A stretch of DNA of 64,000 nt from Candidatus Saccharimonadota bacterium (GCA_017540545.1 JAFYAV010000001.1:248001-312000); one strand, 5' to 3'. Shown: positions 43,264 to 53,371, counted from the stretch's first letter. Numbers and translations: made by a program. The notes: generated from the letters alone by a model not told the origin.

Positions 43264-44478
43264 ATGAAAATACGCAAGGCATTAGGAATGTTCTCCATTC
43301 CATCCTTAGTAATTCTTGGTATCACTGCTACTATCCTGATTGTTAGCATAGTCGTAAAGCAGAGCAGTTTTTTTGCTAGCGCAACTTCTGCTGACGGTTC
43401 CGCCGAAGATGGTGAGCAAAGCTTTGTTACTATCTACGATGGAGACAATAAGACTACCATGCGCTCCGGCGCAATCACCGTACGCGATCTTCTCGCTCGC
43501 GCTGATGTCCAATACGATGAATATGATACGGTCGAACCAGGCCTCGATGAGGAAATAAATTCCGAATCATTCAATATCAACATCTATCGCGCTCGCGAAG
43601 CTATCGTTGTCGATGACAATGTCAAACGTCATATTCATACTTCCGCTACTAATCCGACCGCCGTCATTGCCGATGCTGGCATCGAGCTCTACGACGAGGA
43701 TATCGTTAAAATCGTGCCGTATGATGGCCTACTAGAGAGCGGTATGATGTCCGCCTATCAAATCACCCGCGCTAAACAGATTAATTTTGATTTTTACGGC
43801 GAAGAAATGATCGTCCGCACCCAAGCTAATACCATAGGCGAATTCCTCGCCGAGAGAAATATTAAAGTCGACCGCAAGGATACCTGGGCTTCACTAAGCG
43901 ATGATACAGAAATAACGGACGGTATAAAATTCGCAGTTTATCGACAGGGTAAGCAAACGAAAACCGTCGAAGAAACAATTAAGTACAGCACCAAAACTAT
44001 CCAAGATTACTCAATGAACTATGGCACTCAAAAGGTCGTCAAAGAGGGGAGTGATGGCAAGAAAATTGTGACCTATGAAATTGTAATGCGCAATGGCAAG
44101 GAAGTGTCACGCAAAGTCATTTCGTCAATTGTTACGAAAAAACCAGTCGAGCAAGAAGTTCGCGTTGGAATGAAAGTTAATCTTCCGGCAGGTTCGCATG
44201 AGGATTGGATGTCGCGTGCGGGCATTTCTCCGAGCGACTACGGTTACGTCAACTACATTGTCACGCGTGAGTCGCACTGGAACCCGCTTGCTAGGAATAG
44301 ATCTAGTGGTGCGACTGGTCTATGTCAGGCCCTCCCGGGTAGCAAGATGGCCTCGGCTGGCAGCGACTGGGCAACTAATCCTATTACTCAACTTCGTTGG
44401 TGTAACGGCTATGCGGTCGGGCGCTACGGTAGTTGGGCAAAAGCATATCAATTCTGGACGTCAAACCACTGGTGGTAA
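43264..44478 (+). CDS. Rpf-like secreted protein: DUF348 repeats, G5 domain, lytic transglycosylase-like end
   Basis: A 404-aa protein with an N-terminal membrane anchor or signal (LVILGITATILIVSIVV). About three ubiquitin-like DUF348 repeats follow (ITVRDLLARADVQYDEYD; TAVIADAGIELYDEDIV; NTIGEFLAERNIKVDRKD), then a G5 domain (residues 215-290) and a C-terminal transglycosylase-like domain (YIVTRESHWNPLARNRSSGA, TGLCQALPGSKMA) with a Glu in the expected catalytic place. This is the RpfB/YabE architecture of cell-wall remodelling enzymes in Gram-positive bacteria. In a parasite of Actinobacteria it could act on self or host wall. A TAAAAT box is nine bases before ATG. rsmA starts four bases after the stop. 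Confidence 0.85.
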   Translation: MKIRKALGMFSIPSLVILGITATILIVSIVVKQSSFFASATSADGSAEDGEQSFVTIYDGDNKTTMRSGAITVRDLLARADVQYDEYDTVEPGLDEEINSESFNINIYRAREAIVVDDNVKRHIHTSATNPTAVIADAGIELYDEDIVKIVPYDGLLESGMMSAYQITRAKQINFDFYGEEMIVRTQANTIGEFLAERNIKVDRKDTWASLSDDTEITDGIKFAVYRQGKQTKTVEETIKYSTKTIQDYSMNYGTQKVVKEGSDGKKIVTYEIVMRNGKEVSRKVISSIVTKKPVEQEVRVGMKVNLPAGSHEDWMSRAGISPSDYGYVNYIVTRESHWNPLARNRSSGATGLCQALPGSKMASAGSDWATNPITQLRWCNGYAVGRYGSWAKAYQFWTSNHWW

Positions 44479-44482
44479 TCAA

Positions 44483-45253
44483 ATGAAAAACCGTAAATCA
44501 CTCGGACAGCATTGGCTCAAGGACCGAGATATCTTGTTGGATATCTCTAATTTTGCCGCTACGGACGGGGTTGATACGGTAGTGGAAGTTGGTCCGGGCC
44601 TCGGCACGCTTACCTCCACGCTTTTTAAGAATTTCGATAAAGTTATTGCCATTGAGCTAGATGATCAGCTAGCTGCAAATTTGCCCAAATCTTTTCCGGG
44701 CAAAAACCTAGATGTCCATAACCATGACATCCTTTCTCTGGATCTTGATACGCTCAATCTTCCCGAGAACTATGTTGTGGCTGGCAATATTCCATACTAC
44801 ATTACATCGCCGATTATTCAGAAGTTTTTGCACGCCAGTCATCGTCCAGCCAAGATTGTTTTGCTAATCCAGGAAGAAGTAGCCGAGCGTCTTGCCGCCG
44901 AAGCAGGCGACTATTCCATCCTTGGTCTGTCGGCTCAAATATATGCAAAAGTCACACTTGGTCCTGTTGTAGGGCGCGAATTTTTCACGCCACCGCCAAA
45001 AGTCGACAGCCAAATTGTTATCCTCGAACCGCTCGAAGAGCCGCTTGCTAGTGAAAGCACAATGGCTCTCATCAAGCTTGGTTTTATTGCGCCACGTAAA
45101 AAGCTAATTTCGAATCTAGCCATCGGTACTCACCTACCTAAGGAGCGGTTACGTGTCATTTTTTCGGAGCTCAATCTCGACGAAAATCTTCGTCCAGCCG
45201 ATTTGGCGATTTCAGACTGGGTAATGCTTGAAAAAAATATTCATAAGCATTAA
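44483..45253 (+). CDS. rsmA: 16S rRNA dimethyladenosine transferase RsmA/KsgA
   Basis: A 256-aa enzyme that dimethylates two adjacent adenosines near the 3' end of 16S rRNA. It shows KSLGQHWLKDRDIL, the AdoMet loop VVEVGPGLGTLTSTL, and the catalytic NIPYYITSPII (NxPY). ATG 44483 gives the standard N-terminus MKNRKSLGQHW; upstream starts lie inside the Rpf-like gene. It likely shares a transcript with that gene. Confidence 0.94.
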   Translation: MKNRKSLGQHWLKDRDILLDISNFAATDGVDTVVEVGPGLGTLTSTLFKNFDKVIAIELDDQLAANLPKSFPGKNLDVHNHDILSLDLDTLNLPENYVVAGNIPYYITSPIIQKFLHASHRPAKIVLLIQEEVAERLAAEAGDYSILGLSAQIYAKVTLGPVVGREFFTPPPKVDSQIVILEPLEEPLASESTMALIKLGFIAPRKKLISNLAIGTHLPKERLRVIFSELNLDENLRPADLAISDWVMLEKNIHKH

Positions 45254-45303
45254 AATAGAATTAAGTAAAACGGATAATTATATTTTAATGGAGGCGGATC
45301 CGA

Positions 45304-46029
45304 ATGGATTTAGATAATCAGAACTCTGCAACGGCAAACACGAACACGGATTCAGCCGCAAGTGATTTTGGCGCACCGGTCAGTTTTGCAGACCAATCTG
45401 CAGACATGAATGCAATTAACGAGGCAATTGCTGCTACCAATGATGGCGGCGCAAGCTCTGCATCTGCTTTTGATATTAACGACATTAGCTTAGACGACGT
45501 ACCTAGCTCTCAAGATGAGCTCGACCGTCGCCTAGAACAGAATCCAGGTATGAATCTTGCTGGTGGCCCTGCCGCCGATTCAGCCGCCGCTGCCAACCCA
45601 ATGCCTGGCACACCCGCCGCCGCTGATGCTGCCACTATGAACAATGACCCAGCCGCAGAAAAACCAGCTGCTCCTAGCGCATCGTTCGTATCTGGCGATA
45701 TTGTCGATGAAACTGAGGCTTCGGACAGTCAGCCAGCGGAAGTTCATCGTGAATACGATAATATTAATACTGATCCACTTGCTAACTTTGAAACTGCACC
45801 GGTTAGCCAAGCTGCTCCGCAGGTAGGCCCAACGAATCCTTCGGCTGCGCCAACGGAAGCGCCTGCCGCCGCCGCGCCCGCTGCCGAGCAGCCTGCTCCC
45901 GCACCAGCTGCCGCCGATGCTATTACTGTTCCAGGTCGCAAGAGTAAGACTCCAATCATTATTGCCGCCGGACTCGTCGTTGTCGCAATCATCGTTGGCG
46001 TTGTTATCTTCTTCGTCACCAAAAAGTAG
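45304..46029 (+). CDS. Ala/Pro-rich protein with C-terminal membrane anchor
   Basis: A 241-aa protein. Residues 1-210 are low complexity, rich in Ala, Asp and Pro. A single membrane helix follows (TPIIIAAGLVVVAIIVGVVIFF), then the end TKK. There is no signal peptide, so most of the chain should remain cytoplasmic (tail-anchored). The start has a GGAGGCGGATC ribosome site. It sits between rsmA and metG. No function can be assigned; its composition resembles the tail of the protein at 60267-62276. Confidence 0.6.
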   Translation: MDLDNQNSATANTNTDSAASDFGAPVSFADQSADMNAINEAIAATNDGGASSASAFDINDISLDDVPSSQDELDRRLEQNPGMNLAGGPAADSAAAANPMPGTPAAADAATMNNDPAAEKPAAPSASFVSGDIVDETEASDSQPAEVHREYDNINTDPLANFETAPVSQAAPQVGPTNPSAAPTEAPAAAAPAAEQPAPAPAAADAITVPGRKSKTPIIIAAGLVVVAIIVGVVIFFVTKK

Positions 46030-46068
46030 CATTCGTCTTTATCTGTAAAAGATGTTAAAATATGATTC

Positions 46069-47478
46069 ATGAAAGAATCATATATCACTACTGCTATTCC
46101 ATACGTCAACGGTAATCCGCACCTTGGCCACACTATGGACTATCTGCTTGCGGATACGCTCCGCCGATATATGACGTATTGTGGCAAAAAAGTTCGCCTT
46201 CAAGCAGGAACTGACGAGCATGGTAGCAAAAACTTCAAGAAGGCCGCAGAGCAGGGTATCCCCGTTCAGGATTTTGTTGACCAGAAAGCGCAAATATATC
46301 AGGATTTCATTCACTCACTTGGTGTTGAATATACTGATTTTGTTCGTACGACCGACCCCGATCACGAACGTCGCTGTCAAGAAATCTGGCGCAAACTTTC
46401 AGACCATATTTATAAAGATAAATATGAGGGGTGGTACTGCGAAGGCTGTGAAGGCTACGTTACAGAAAAAGAATACAATGAAAATCACGGCGAATGCCCT
46501 GATCACAAGAAGCCATACACTAAACTTTCCGAAGAGAATTATTATCTCCGTATTTCCGATTTCAAGAGCCGTATCCGCGAGGCAATCGAGTCAGACGAGC
46601 TTAAAATCACACCTGCTTTCCGCAAGAAAGAACTACTCAACATGCTAAAGGATATGCCCGACGTCTCCATTTCGCGCCCAAGAGCGCAGGTTCAGTGGGG
46701 CATCCCCGTACCAGACGATGACGAACAGGTCATGTATGTTTGGATAGACGCGCTCTCCAACTACATAACTGTGCTTGGCTACCCAGATAAAGATATTTCC
46801 GCCGATTGGCCCGCTCATACTCAGATTGTAGGCAAGGATATTTTACGCTTCCACGCTGGAATTTGGCCGGCTATCCTCATGGGGCTAGGTTTGCCGCTCC
46901 CGCGCAACCTGCTCGCCCATGGCTGGATTACTGCTAATGGCGAAAAAATGTCTAAAACTATCGGCAATGTTATCGACCCGCAGGAGATTATTGGCAAACA
47001 TGGGCTCGCACCATTCCGCTACTATTTCTTGCGTCATGCCTCAACAACCACCGACGCCGACTTTACTTGGGAAAAATACGAAGCTTCGTATAATGAGTTA
47101 GCTAACGACCTAGGGAACCTCGTCCAACGTCTCGCAACTCTTTGCAAAAAGAACGATATTTCTGGTCAAAAAGTTGAACGAGTCACCAACGAGGATTTCG
47201 ACCGCCGTATGGAGAAGTATGAATTCAACTTCGCCTTTGATATTTTGTGGGATGGCATCGCAGAACTTAATAAGCGCATCGATGCCGAGAAGCCTTGGGC
47301 ACTTGCTAAATCCGACCCCGAGAAGGCCAAGAAGGTTCTCGTGAAACTCGTGGTAGACCTACTCTCAATCAACGACCGCTTGCAGATTTTTCTGCCAGAC
47401 GTCTCTGCAAAAATTCAAGATATCTTTACGGCAACCGAAATCCAACCGCCCGCCACGCCACTATTTCCAAAGAATTAA
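46069..47478 (+). CDS. metG: Methionyl-tRNA synthetase
   Basis: A 469-aa class I synthetase. The HIGH signature appears as NPHLGHTMDYLLAD and the KMSKS loop as GEKMSKTIGNVIDP. A metal-binding insert with Cys pairs (YCEGCEGYV and ECPDH) is present. The C-terminal tRNA-binding domain found in longer MetRS is absent. TAAAAT (46056-46061) is seven bases before the ATG. A terminator follows directly. Confidence 0.95.
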   Translation: MKESYITTAIPYVNGNPHLGHTMDYLLADTLRRYMTYCGKKVRLQAGTDEHGSKNFKKAAEQGIPVQDFVDQKAQIYQDFIHSLGVEYTDFVRTTDPDHERRCQEIWRKLSDHIYKDKYEGWYCEGCEGYVTEKEYNENHGECPDHKKPYTKLSEENYYLRISDFKSRIREAIESDELKITPAFRKKELLNMLKDMPDVSISRPRAQVQWGIPVPDDDEQVMYVWIDALSNYITVLGYPDKDISADWPAHTQIVGKDILRFHAGIWPAILMGLGLPLPRNLLAHGWITANGEKMSKTIGNVIDPQEIIGKHGLAPFRYYFLRHASTTTDADFTWEKYEASYNELANDLGNLVQRLATLCKKNDISGQKVERVTNEDFDRRMEKYEFNFAFDILWDGIAELNKRIDAEKPWALAKSDPEKAKKVLVKLVVDLLSINDRLQIFLPDVSAKIQDIFTATEIQPPATPLFPKN

Positions 47479-47508
47479 AAAATATCCCCCACTCGGGGGA
47501 TATTTTAA
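47479..47508. terminator. Bidirectional intrinsic terminator
   Basis: AAAATATCCCCC, ACTC loop, GGGGGATATTTT. It lies between metG and the converging LtaS-like gene and overlaps the latter's stop codon. Confidence 0.85.
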
Positions 47509-49388
47509 TTAGTCCAATACTTTTTGCCGCCCAGAATATCGTAAATAACTAATTCGTAATCATCCATCACTTCTGCCATATTTATCTCGCGCCCTTCCAT
47601 GTAGCTGGCCGCCAATACTGGTTCGCTCTCGCAAACTTGGTCGACCATATAATATAGCGAATCTTTCTGCCATTTCAGTCCATTCAGCATCGTATTAACC
47701 ATGCAGTTTGGCGTAGTGGTCGGCAATGTCTTCTGGCCACGAAAACCAGAATCGTAATTTGAATAGACGAAGTATGGTGTCACTCGCGCCAAGTCACGCA
47801 CTTCCTTCTTCTCGTGCGAGTTTACAGTATCGAACAGCCCCGCCGCATGATCTCCGAAAAATAACACTACGACTTTTTTATCCATTTTATCAAGCTCTTC
47901 TATAAATTCTCCAAGATATGCATCAGAGTTGTGTATGCTTTGATAATAAATTGAGATGTCGGATTTTCTCTGTTCTTCGATATCCTCGTTCGTTACGGCG
48001 AATTGGGTCTTTTCGTAATTCTCGGCATTGTATGGGGTGTGGTTCTGCATCGTAATCAATCCTACTAGCTGTTTTTCGTCGCTTTCTGTCAGTGTCTTTA
48101 AGACCTGGTTGTATGCTGATTTGTCATTAATATATTCAGAGTTGCCATCGTGCTCTTTATAATCCATCTCATTTTCGGTAATGAAAGTATCGAAACCTTC
48201 GTTCGCAAGTGAGATATTGCGTTTATACATGCCGCCATTGAACGGGTGAATAGCGGTCGTTTTGTAACCTTTTGTTTTTAGCATTCGCGCAATCGACGGA
48301 ATCTCGCCAGCTTTCGGTATCAAAGCAGTGTATGGCACAGTATTTACCCAATAATTAGACATGCTCGTCAGAGTCTCGAATTCAATATTCGCCGTGCCGC
48401 CGCCATAGTCGAGCGAGTACATTAGTCCACTTGGATACTTTTTCTGGATCTCATGCAATTTTGGCAATATGTCTCCGCCAGTGTGGGGGTAGTAATCCTC
48501 GAATTTCTCACCATTGAACTCTACGCTCGGATCGAAGAAAGACTCGTTTAAAATAATTACGACATTCACGTCGTCCTTCGCTAAATCTTTGCGATTCAGA
48601 TTCTCTTCATCTGCTTTGGCGTCATACTTAGACTTAATTGCCTTAATCTTATTTTCTGAATATATTTCCGGTTCCTCAAGTTTTAGCTTCTGGAAGTTGT
48701 ACAAGAAACCCATAATAAAACCATTTTCGTCATAGTTGCGATTTTGGTTCCACGCCGTAAAATTGGTGCCCAAAAACGGAATATCCTCATAACGTGAGCC
48801 GTCATGATGACGAATGAAATCGGTAGAGAAGAAGAATGCGCCACCCGCTAATGCGACTATCAATAAGCGTAATACGATGGCGTGCTTTTGTGCAAAAGTA
48901 TTCGTCTTCCAGGTTCGCTTCAGGTGCAACTTTTTTGCCCAGTATTTATGGAAGAGTATAATCAAGAAAACCATTAGGATGATTGCAACTACCATGCGCA
49001 CGATCGAGCCATAATCAACGAATTTTGTTAGCGTCGTCGCCTGGCTTGCTAATTGAAAATCTTCTGGCAACAATGGCGTTTGACGTGAGTGGTATTTGTT
49101 GATGTGGATGTAGGTCAAAATCGTAATTACCACCCAAGATATGCCCGTAGCGGCTACCGGCGAACCTGACAGCCCCCAAATAAAGACCAACATAAGCCAC
49201 ATCAAGAAAGAATTAAACAAATAGACCGGCGTTCTGCCAAATACGAAATCCCACGTGCGAGACATGCTGTTTAGAAAATAGCGATACTCGAGGAACCAAG
49301 TTAGCAATAGCGCTGCCCCAAAAAGAAAAATTAATGAGCAAATCAGATAACGTTGCTTAAGATTAAGTTTTTTCAAAACCTTTATCAT
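47505..49388 (-). CDS. LtaS-like sulfatase-family phosphoglycerol transferase
   Basis: A 627-aa protein with five membrane helices (residues 10-220) and an extracellular alkaline-phosphatase/sulfatase fold. The metal site starts at VVIILNESFFDPS; the probable nucleophile Thr is in YGGGTANIEFETLTS, matching the LtaS nucleophile context; later metal ligands are in FFGDHAAG. LtaS builds polyglycerol-phosphate chains on the membrane outer face. Whether a reduced organism makes its own polymer or modifies scavenged lipid is not known. Start ATG 49388. Confidence 0.85.
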   Translation of the reverse strand: MIKVLKKLNLKQRYLICSLIFLFGAALLLTWFLEYRYFLNSMSRTWDFVFGRTPVYLFNSFLMWLMLVFIWGLSGSPVAATGISWVVITILTYIHINKYHSRQTPLLPEDFQLASQATTLTKFVDYGSIVRMVVAIILMVFLIILFHKYWAKKLHLKRTWKTNTFAQKHAIVLRLLIVALAGGAFFFSTDFIRHHDGSRYEDIPFLGTNFTAWNQNRNYDENGFIMGFLYNFQKLKLEEPEIYSENKIKAIKSKYDAKADEENLNRKDLAKDDVNVVIILNESFFDPSVEFNGEKFEDYYPHTGGDILPKLHEIQKKYPSGLMYSLDYGGGTANIEFETLTSMSNYWVNTVPYTALIPKAGEIPSIARMLKTKGYKTTAIHPFNGGMYKRNISLANEGFDTFITENEMDYKEHDGNSEYINDKSAYNQVLKTLTESDEKQLVGLITMQNHTPYNAENYEKTQFAVTNEDIEEQRKSDISIYYQSIHNSDAYLGEFIEELDKMDKKVVVLFFGDHAAGLFDTVNSHEKKEVRDLARVTPYFVYSNYDSGFRGQKTLPTTTPNCMVNTMLNGLKWQKDSLYYMVDQVCESEPVLAASYMEGREINMAEVMDDYELVIYDILGGKKYWTN

Positions 49389-49417
49389 TCCACCATTATA
49401 ACAGATTATTTAAGCTC

Positions 49418-50923
49418 ATGCTTCGCACTCTTTCTGAAATGGCATACAGTTGTGTTATGGGGCTACATTTTAAGTCTAACTTTCACATTTCCGTATTGCC
49501 GCTCTTTTTTGGTGTTGGCGTTATTGTTGGCGATATAGTTGCGCTAGTCGCACACTGAATCTTTTTGCCCGCAATTATTATTGAGGTAGTTTTTCTTTTG
49601 ATTGCCATCTTAATCCCGAACATCGTTCGGCCGATTTGTGCTTTGTTGGCCGGATTGCTAATCGGCGTACTACGAGCCAGCCAGGTTAATTTAGATCAAA
49701 AAGTCGCCACCAGTTATATTGGTCGCGAAGTAATCATTAGCGCTACTGTTGCAGACTCAACGAGCATTAACGGCTCAAGCCGCCTGCAACTCGGGGACAT
49801 ACTATTTAATAATAGCACAAATACGCTAAAATGTCAAGCATATGCGGTTTTAACGGGGGAGAATGTTAATTTTTTGCGTTCGGATCGTATCACGATGCGC
49901 GCGCAAATTCAGCCCGGCTTTGGTGATTATGTCATTGCAATTTATCGACCAATAATTCTAGCGTCTAGCAAACCGGATCCGCCCGATTACTCTGTTTTAG
50001 CCCATTCCTTCATCTCGTCACGCTTGCGCATGCTTCTGGATAGTCCTTCCGTCGATTTAGCGCTCGGCTTCTTGGTTGGCGAGAAGACATTGCCTTCTGA
50101 GCTTAAAGAACAGTTAAAAACCGTCGGCCTTTCACATATTGTCGTCGCGTCTGGTTTTAGTCTATCCATTCTTATCGGTGCTGCGAAAAAATGAATTGGT
50201 AAGGTCTCCCGCTTTGCTGGGTTTGCGATGGCTTTCATTTTGATGTTTTTATTCATGTCCGTTGCGGGGCTAGGCCCCAGCCTTCTGCGCGCCGGTCTAG
50301 TTTCGGGATTGTCTTTGTTTGCCTGGTACTTCGGGCGTAAATTTCATCCTGGAAGGCTTTTGGTTTACGCCGCAGCCATGTCGGCGATTACTGCACCAAC
50401 CATCGTAATCAATTTAGCTTGGCAGCTTTCGTTTGTCTCATATGCCGGCATCATGTTTTTGTCGCCTTTGCTTCAAGACTTCTTCTATGGGCGGAAGCGC
50501 CCAAACTATCTGGTGGGAATTATCCTTGTTACGTTTGCCGCTCAGCTGTATTGTTTGCCAGTTAGCCTCTACTACTTCGGGCAACTCTCGATTGTTGGCG
50601 TCATCGGTAATATTTTTGTCACACCACTAATTTCGACCACGATGTTTCTAAGCTTGTTCGCCTGTGTTTTACCCAGAATACTCGCAGCTGCGGTCGCTTG
50701 GCTAGACGGGGGAATATTATCCTATCAAATTGCCGTAATTGGGCAACTGAGCACTATTAAGTGGGCAACTATTAGTATCGTCCCCAAATCTCCGACCTCT
50801 CTACTTTTGTATTTTCCCATCTTTGTTATTACGCTCATTCTTTGGCGCGTCACTAAGCATAGCTATCGCCCCACTCCTGCCCTAGATAATCGCCAAAAAT
50901 ATGGTAAAATATATGCATGTTAA
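49418..50923 (+). pseudogene. comEC: ComEC DNA-uptake channel, one frame interrupted by two TGA codons
   Basis: From ATG 49418 to TAA 50921 a single reading frame encodes a ComEC-like protein of about 500 codons, broken only by TGA at 49556-49558 and at 50192-50194. There are no frameshifts. The DUF4131 and OB-like N-terminal region is followed by the competence domain (LGFLVGEKTLPSELKEQLKT, SHIVVASGFSLSILI; then GPSLLRAGLVSGLSLFAWYF). Eight or more membrane helices are present, and the extracellular beta-lactamase domain is absent, as in many CPR homologues. Both TGA positions would suit a Trp (ALVAH-x-IFLP; GAAKK-x-IGKVSR). It is either a recent pseudogene or is read through. Under the standard code it would be three fragments. 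Confidence 0.7.
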
Positions 50924-51321
50924 TTCATTCTGAGGCAGAGATGATTCGAGCGGGCAGTGAATTTGCGAAAAAACTTCAGGCCCCCGCTGTTCTGGAATTA
51001 CTCGGCGATGTTGGCTCCGGCAAAACTACTTTTACGCGCGGCTTAGCGCAGGGTCTCGGCGTCAAAGAGCCGGTAACCTCCCCTTCTTTTACGCTGTCCA
51101 AAGAATATGCTGGTAAAAAATACCGCTTAGTTCATTATGATTTCTATCGCTTGGTTGACCCTGGCATTATGGCCGAGAATCTTGCTGAAGCAATATCCGA
51201 CCAGAATACGATTGCCGTCGTCGAATGGGGGCAAAGTATTAAAAAGGTCCTCCCGGAAAAACGCCATACTATCGAGATTAAATATATTGACGAAAACACG
51301 CGAGAGGTATTAATTAGATGA
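50917..51321 (+). CDS. tsaE: TsaE, ATPase of t6A tRNA modification
   Basis: A 134-aa P-loop protein: LELLGDVGSGKTTFTRGLAQ, SPSFTLSKEY, and the VVEWGQ Walker B-like segment. It regenerates the TsaB-TsaD complex making threonylcarbamoyladenosine in ANN-decoding tRNAs. Its start overlaps the comEC end by seven bases and has its own TAAAAT box (50905-50910) six bases upstream, so it can be expressed even if comEC is dead. The TGA stop overlaps the tsaB start. Confidence 0.93.
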   Translation: MLIHSEAEMIRAGSEFAKKLQAPAVLELLGDVGSGKTTFTRGLAQGLGVKEPVTSPSFTLSKEYAGKKYRLVHYDFYRLVDPGIMAENLAEAISDQNTIAVVEWGQSIKKVLPEKRHTIEIKYIDENTREVLIR

Positions 51322-51650
51322 AACTATATCTCGACACCTCTCGGCCTACTGCTATTGTTAAGCTCGATGACCAACTCTACGAATGGGACGCCGGCTACGA
51401 CCTTGCTAAGCATCTTCTGAAATACATCCACGATAAGCTCCAAGAGCGGGGCAAAGATTGGCGAGACCTCACATCGATTACCTTCATGTCCGGACCGGGC
51501 AGCTTTACGGGGCTTCGTATCGGCGCCACTGTTGTCAATACACTTGCAAGCCAGCTCGGAATCCCGCTCTTTAATCATCGCGGCGAAAAGGTCGACCTCA
51601 TCATACCAGAGTATGGACGCCCAGCAAATATTTCTTCACCCAAGAAGTGA
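51318..51650 (+). CDS. tsaB: Short TsaB (YeaZ) subunit, N-terminal lobe only
   Basis: A 110-aa protein matching the first lobe of TsaB: LYLDTSRPTAIVKLDD at the start and MSGPGSFTGLRIGATVVNTL. Normal TsaB has about 220 residues with a second ASKHA lobe; here the chain ends TGA after ISSPKK, and downstream sequence has no further TsaB character. CPR bacteria often keep only this half, which carries the TsaD-binding helices. It is coupled to tsaE (ATGA). tsaD is not in the window. Confidence 0.85.
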   Translation: MKLYLDTSRPTAIVKLDDQLYEWDAGYDLAKHLLKYIHDKLQERGKDWRDLTSITFMSGPGSFTGLRIGATVVNTLASQLGIPLFNHRGEKVDLIIPEYGRPANISSPKK

Positions 51651-51774
51651 ATACATGCTACAATTAAGATTAGGTACATAGTTACCGTTTAATTTCACGA
51701 TTATTTATTTAATTTATTGATATGCGCACCTTTATCTTGATTTTGATATTTGCGTGTAGAAAGAAAGAGGAGAA

Positions 51775-53292
51775 ATGGAGATAGGATTACTTATCGCCGG
51801 GTTGGTCCTGGGTGCTGGGGCTGGCGTTGGTGGTTTTTATGCCGTGAACAAAAGTAAAGAAAACGGCGGCAAGAATAAAGCCGATGAGCTTGTCCGCAAG
51901 GCCAAACACGAGGCTTCAGAGATTGTATTAAACGCAAAGAAAGAGGCTTCAGAAATCGGCGACAAAGCCCAACGCGAAGAGGATGAACATCGCAAAGAGT
52001 GGAAACGCACCGAAAATCGTCTCGTCGAGCGTGAAACTCTTCTCGATAAAAAGCTCGATCAGCTCGATAAACGTTCTGAGGCTTTGCGTAAACAAGAGGG
52101 TGAAATTGAGGAGCTCAAAGATGAGGTTCGCGCCATTCGCACGAAGGCCCAAGAAAAGCTCGAAAAGATTGCTGGTCTTAGTAAGGCGAGTGCCAAAGAG
52201 AAGCTCATGGCTATGACTGAACGTGATATTAAGGATGATCTTGCCGAATTAGTAATTAAAGAACAGAAGGCCTACAATGACCACGTCGATGAAACCGCTG
52301 AGGCAATCCTTCTTACCGCCATGGAACGCATGTCTTCTGAAGTTACGGCTGACCGCACCATTACTGCACTTAAACTTCCAGATGACGACATGAAGGGGCG
52401 CATCATCGGTAAAGAGGGCCGCAATATCCAGGCACTCCAACACGCCACTGGTGTTGACGTTCTCGTCGATGACACTCCCGGTATGGTCGTTCTCAGTAGT
52501 TTTGACCCTATCCGCCGCCAAGTTGCTCGCTACGCGCTCGAGCGCCTCATGAAGGATGGCCGCATCAACCCATCCAGCATTGAGGATGCCGTCGCTAAGG
52601 CCGAGCGCGAAATCGAAAAGGAAGTGGTCCGTGCCGGCGAAGACGCTGCCCGCGAAGTTGGCGTCATTGGTATCCCGTCAGAAATCCTTCACCTACTCGG
52701 TGAGCTCAAGTTCCGCACTAGCTATGGTCAAAACGTATTATTGCATTCTATCGAGATGGCCCATATTGCTGGCATGATCGCCGAAGAAATTGGTGCAGAT
52801 GTTAACGTAACGAAGACCGCAACGCTCTTGCATGATATTGGCAAAGCCGTTACGCATAAAATCGAGGGTAAGCATGCCGATATTGGCGCTGAGCTCACGA
52901 AAAAGTTCGGCATGAAAGACGAAATCGTGCATGCTATTGCTGCCCATCACGAAGATATTGAGCCGACCACTCCAGAGGCTGTCATTGTTAAAATTGTCGA
53001 TGCTATTTCGGCCGCCCGTCCTGGCGCTCGCAATATTTCTGCCGAAAACTTCGCTGAACGCATGAAAGCCCTCGAGAATGTTGCCACCAGCTTTCCAGGT
53101 ATTGATAAGGCTTACGCCATCTCTGCCGGCCGCGAGATTCGTGTTATCGTCGAACCTAAACAAATCGACGACCTCTCCGCCCTTAAGCTTGCGCGCGACA
53201 TTGCCGACAAGATTGAAGCTACAATGCAATATCCTGGCGTCATTAAAGTCAACGTCATTCGCGAAACTCGCGCTATTGAATACGCAAAATAA
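51775..53292 (+). CDS. rny: Ribonuclease Y
   Basis: A 505-aa membrane-anchored endoribonuclease that starts mRNA decay. It has an N-terminal helix (GLLIAGLVLGAGAGVGGFYAV), a long charged coiled coil (residues 30-190), a KH domain (DDMKGRIIGKEGRNIQALQH) and an HD domain (NVLLHSIEMAHIAGMIAEEI, TLLHDIGKAV with the HD pair). ATG 51775 follows AGAGGAG. The 124-base leader is AT-rich with no clear structure. Length and domains are standard. Confidence 0.95.
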   Translation: MEIGLLIAGLVLGAGAGVGGFYAVNKSKENGGKNKADELVRKAKHEASEIVLNAKKEASEIGDKAQREEDEHRKEWKRTENRLVERETLLDKKLDQLDKRSEALRKQEGEIEELKDEVRAIRTKAQEKLEKIAGLSKASAKEKLMAMTERDIKDDLAELVIKEQKAYNDHVDETAEAILLTAMERMSSEVTADRTITALKLPDDDMKGRIIGKEGRNIQALQHATGVDVLVDDTPGMVVLSSFDPIRRQVARYALERLMKDGRINPSSIEDAVAKAEREIEKEVVRAGEDAAREVGVIGIPSEILHLLGELKFRTSYGQNVLLHSIEMAHIAGMIAEEIGADVNVTKTATLLHDIGKAVTHKIEGKHADIGAELTKKFGMKDEIVHAIAAHHEDIEPTTPEAVIVKIVDAISAARPGARNISAENFAERMKALENVATSFPGIDKAYAISAGREIRVIVEPKQIDDLSALKLARDIADKIEATMQYPGVIKVNVIRETRAIEYAK

Positions 53293-53371
53293 GCACTCGT
53301 TGCGTAACTTTTCGTTCACTTTTTGAATCGAAAAACCGCCCATTTTGCTTATGTTAATGTATAATAGTAAC

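Noticed and set aside
45580-46032. A 150-codon minus-strand frame antisense to the Ala/Pro-rich protein
   Set aside because: A shadow of GC-rich alanine codons; no start signal.
49418-50923. Whole-genome recoding of TGA to Gly or Trp
   Set aside because: TGA ends many genes here at natural protein ends (branching enzyme, TsaE, short TsaB, retropepsin-like gene, RNase HI), and reading through would add unrelated tails, some deep into neighbouring genes.
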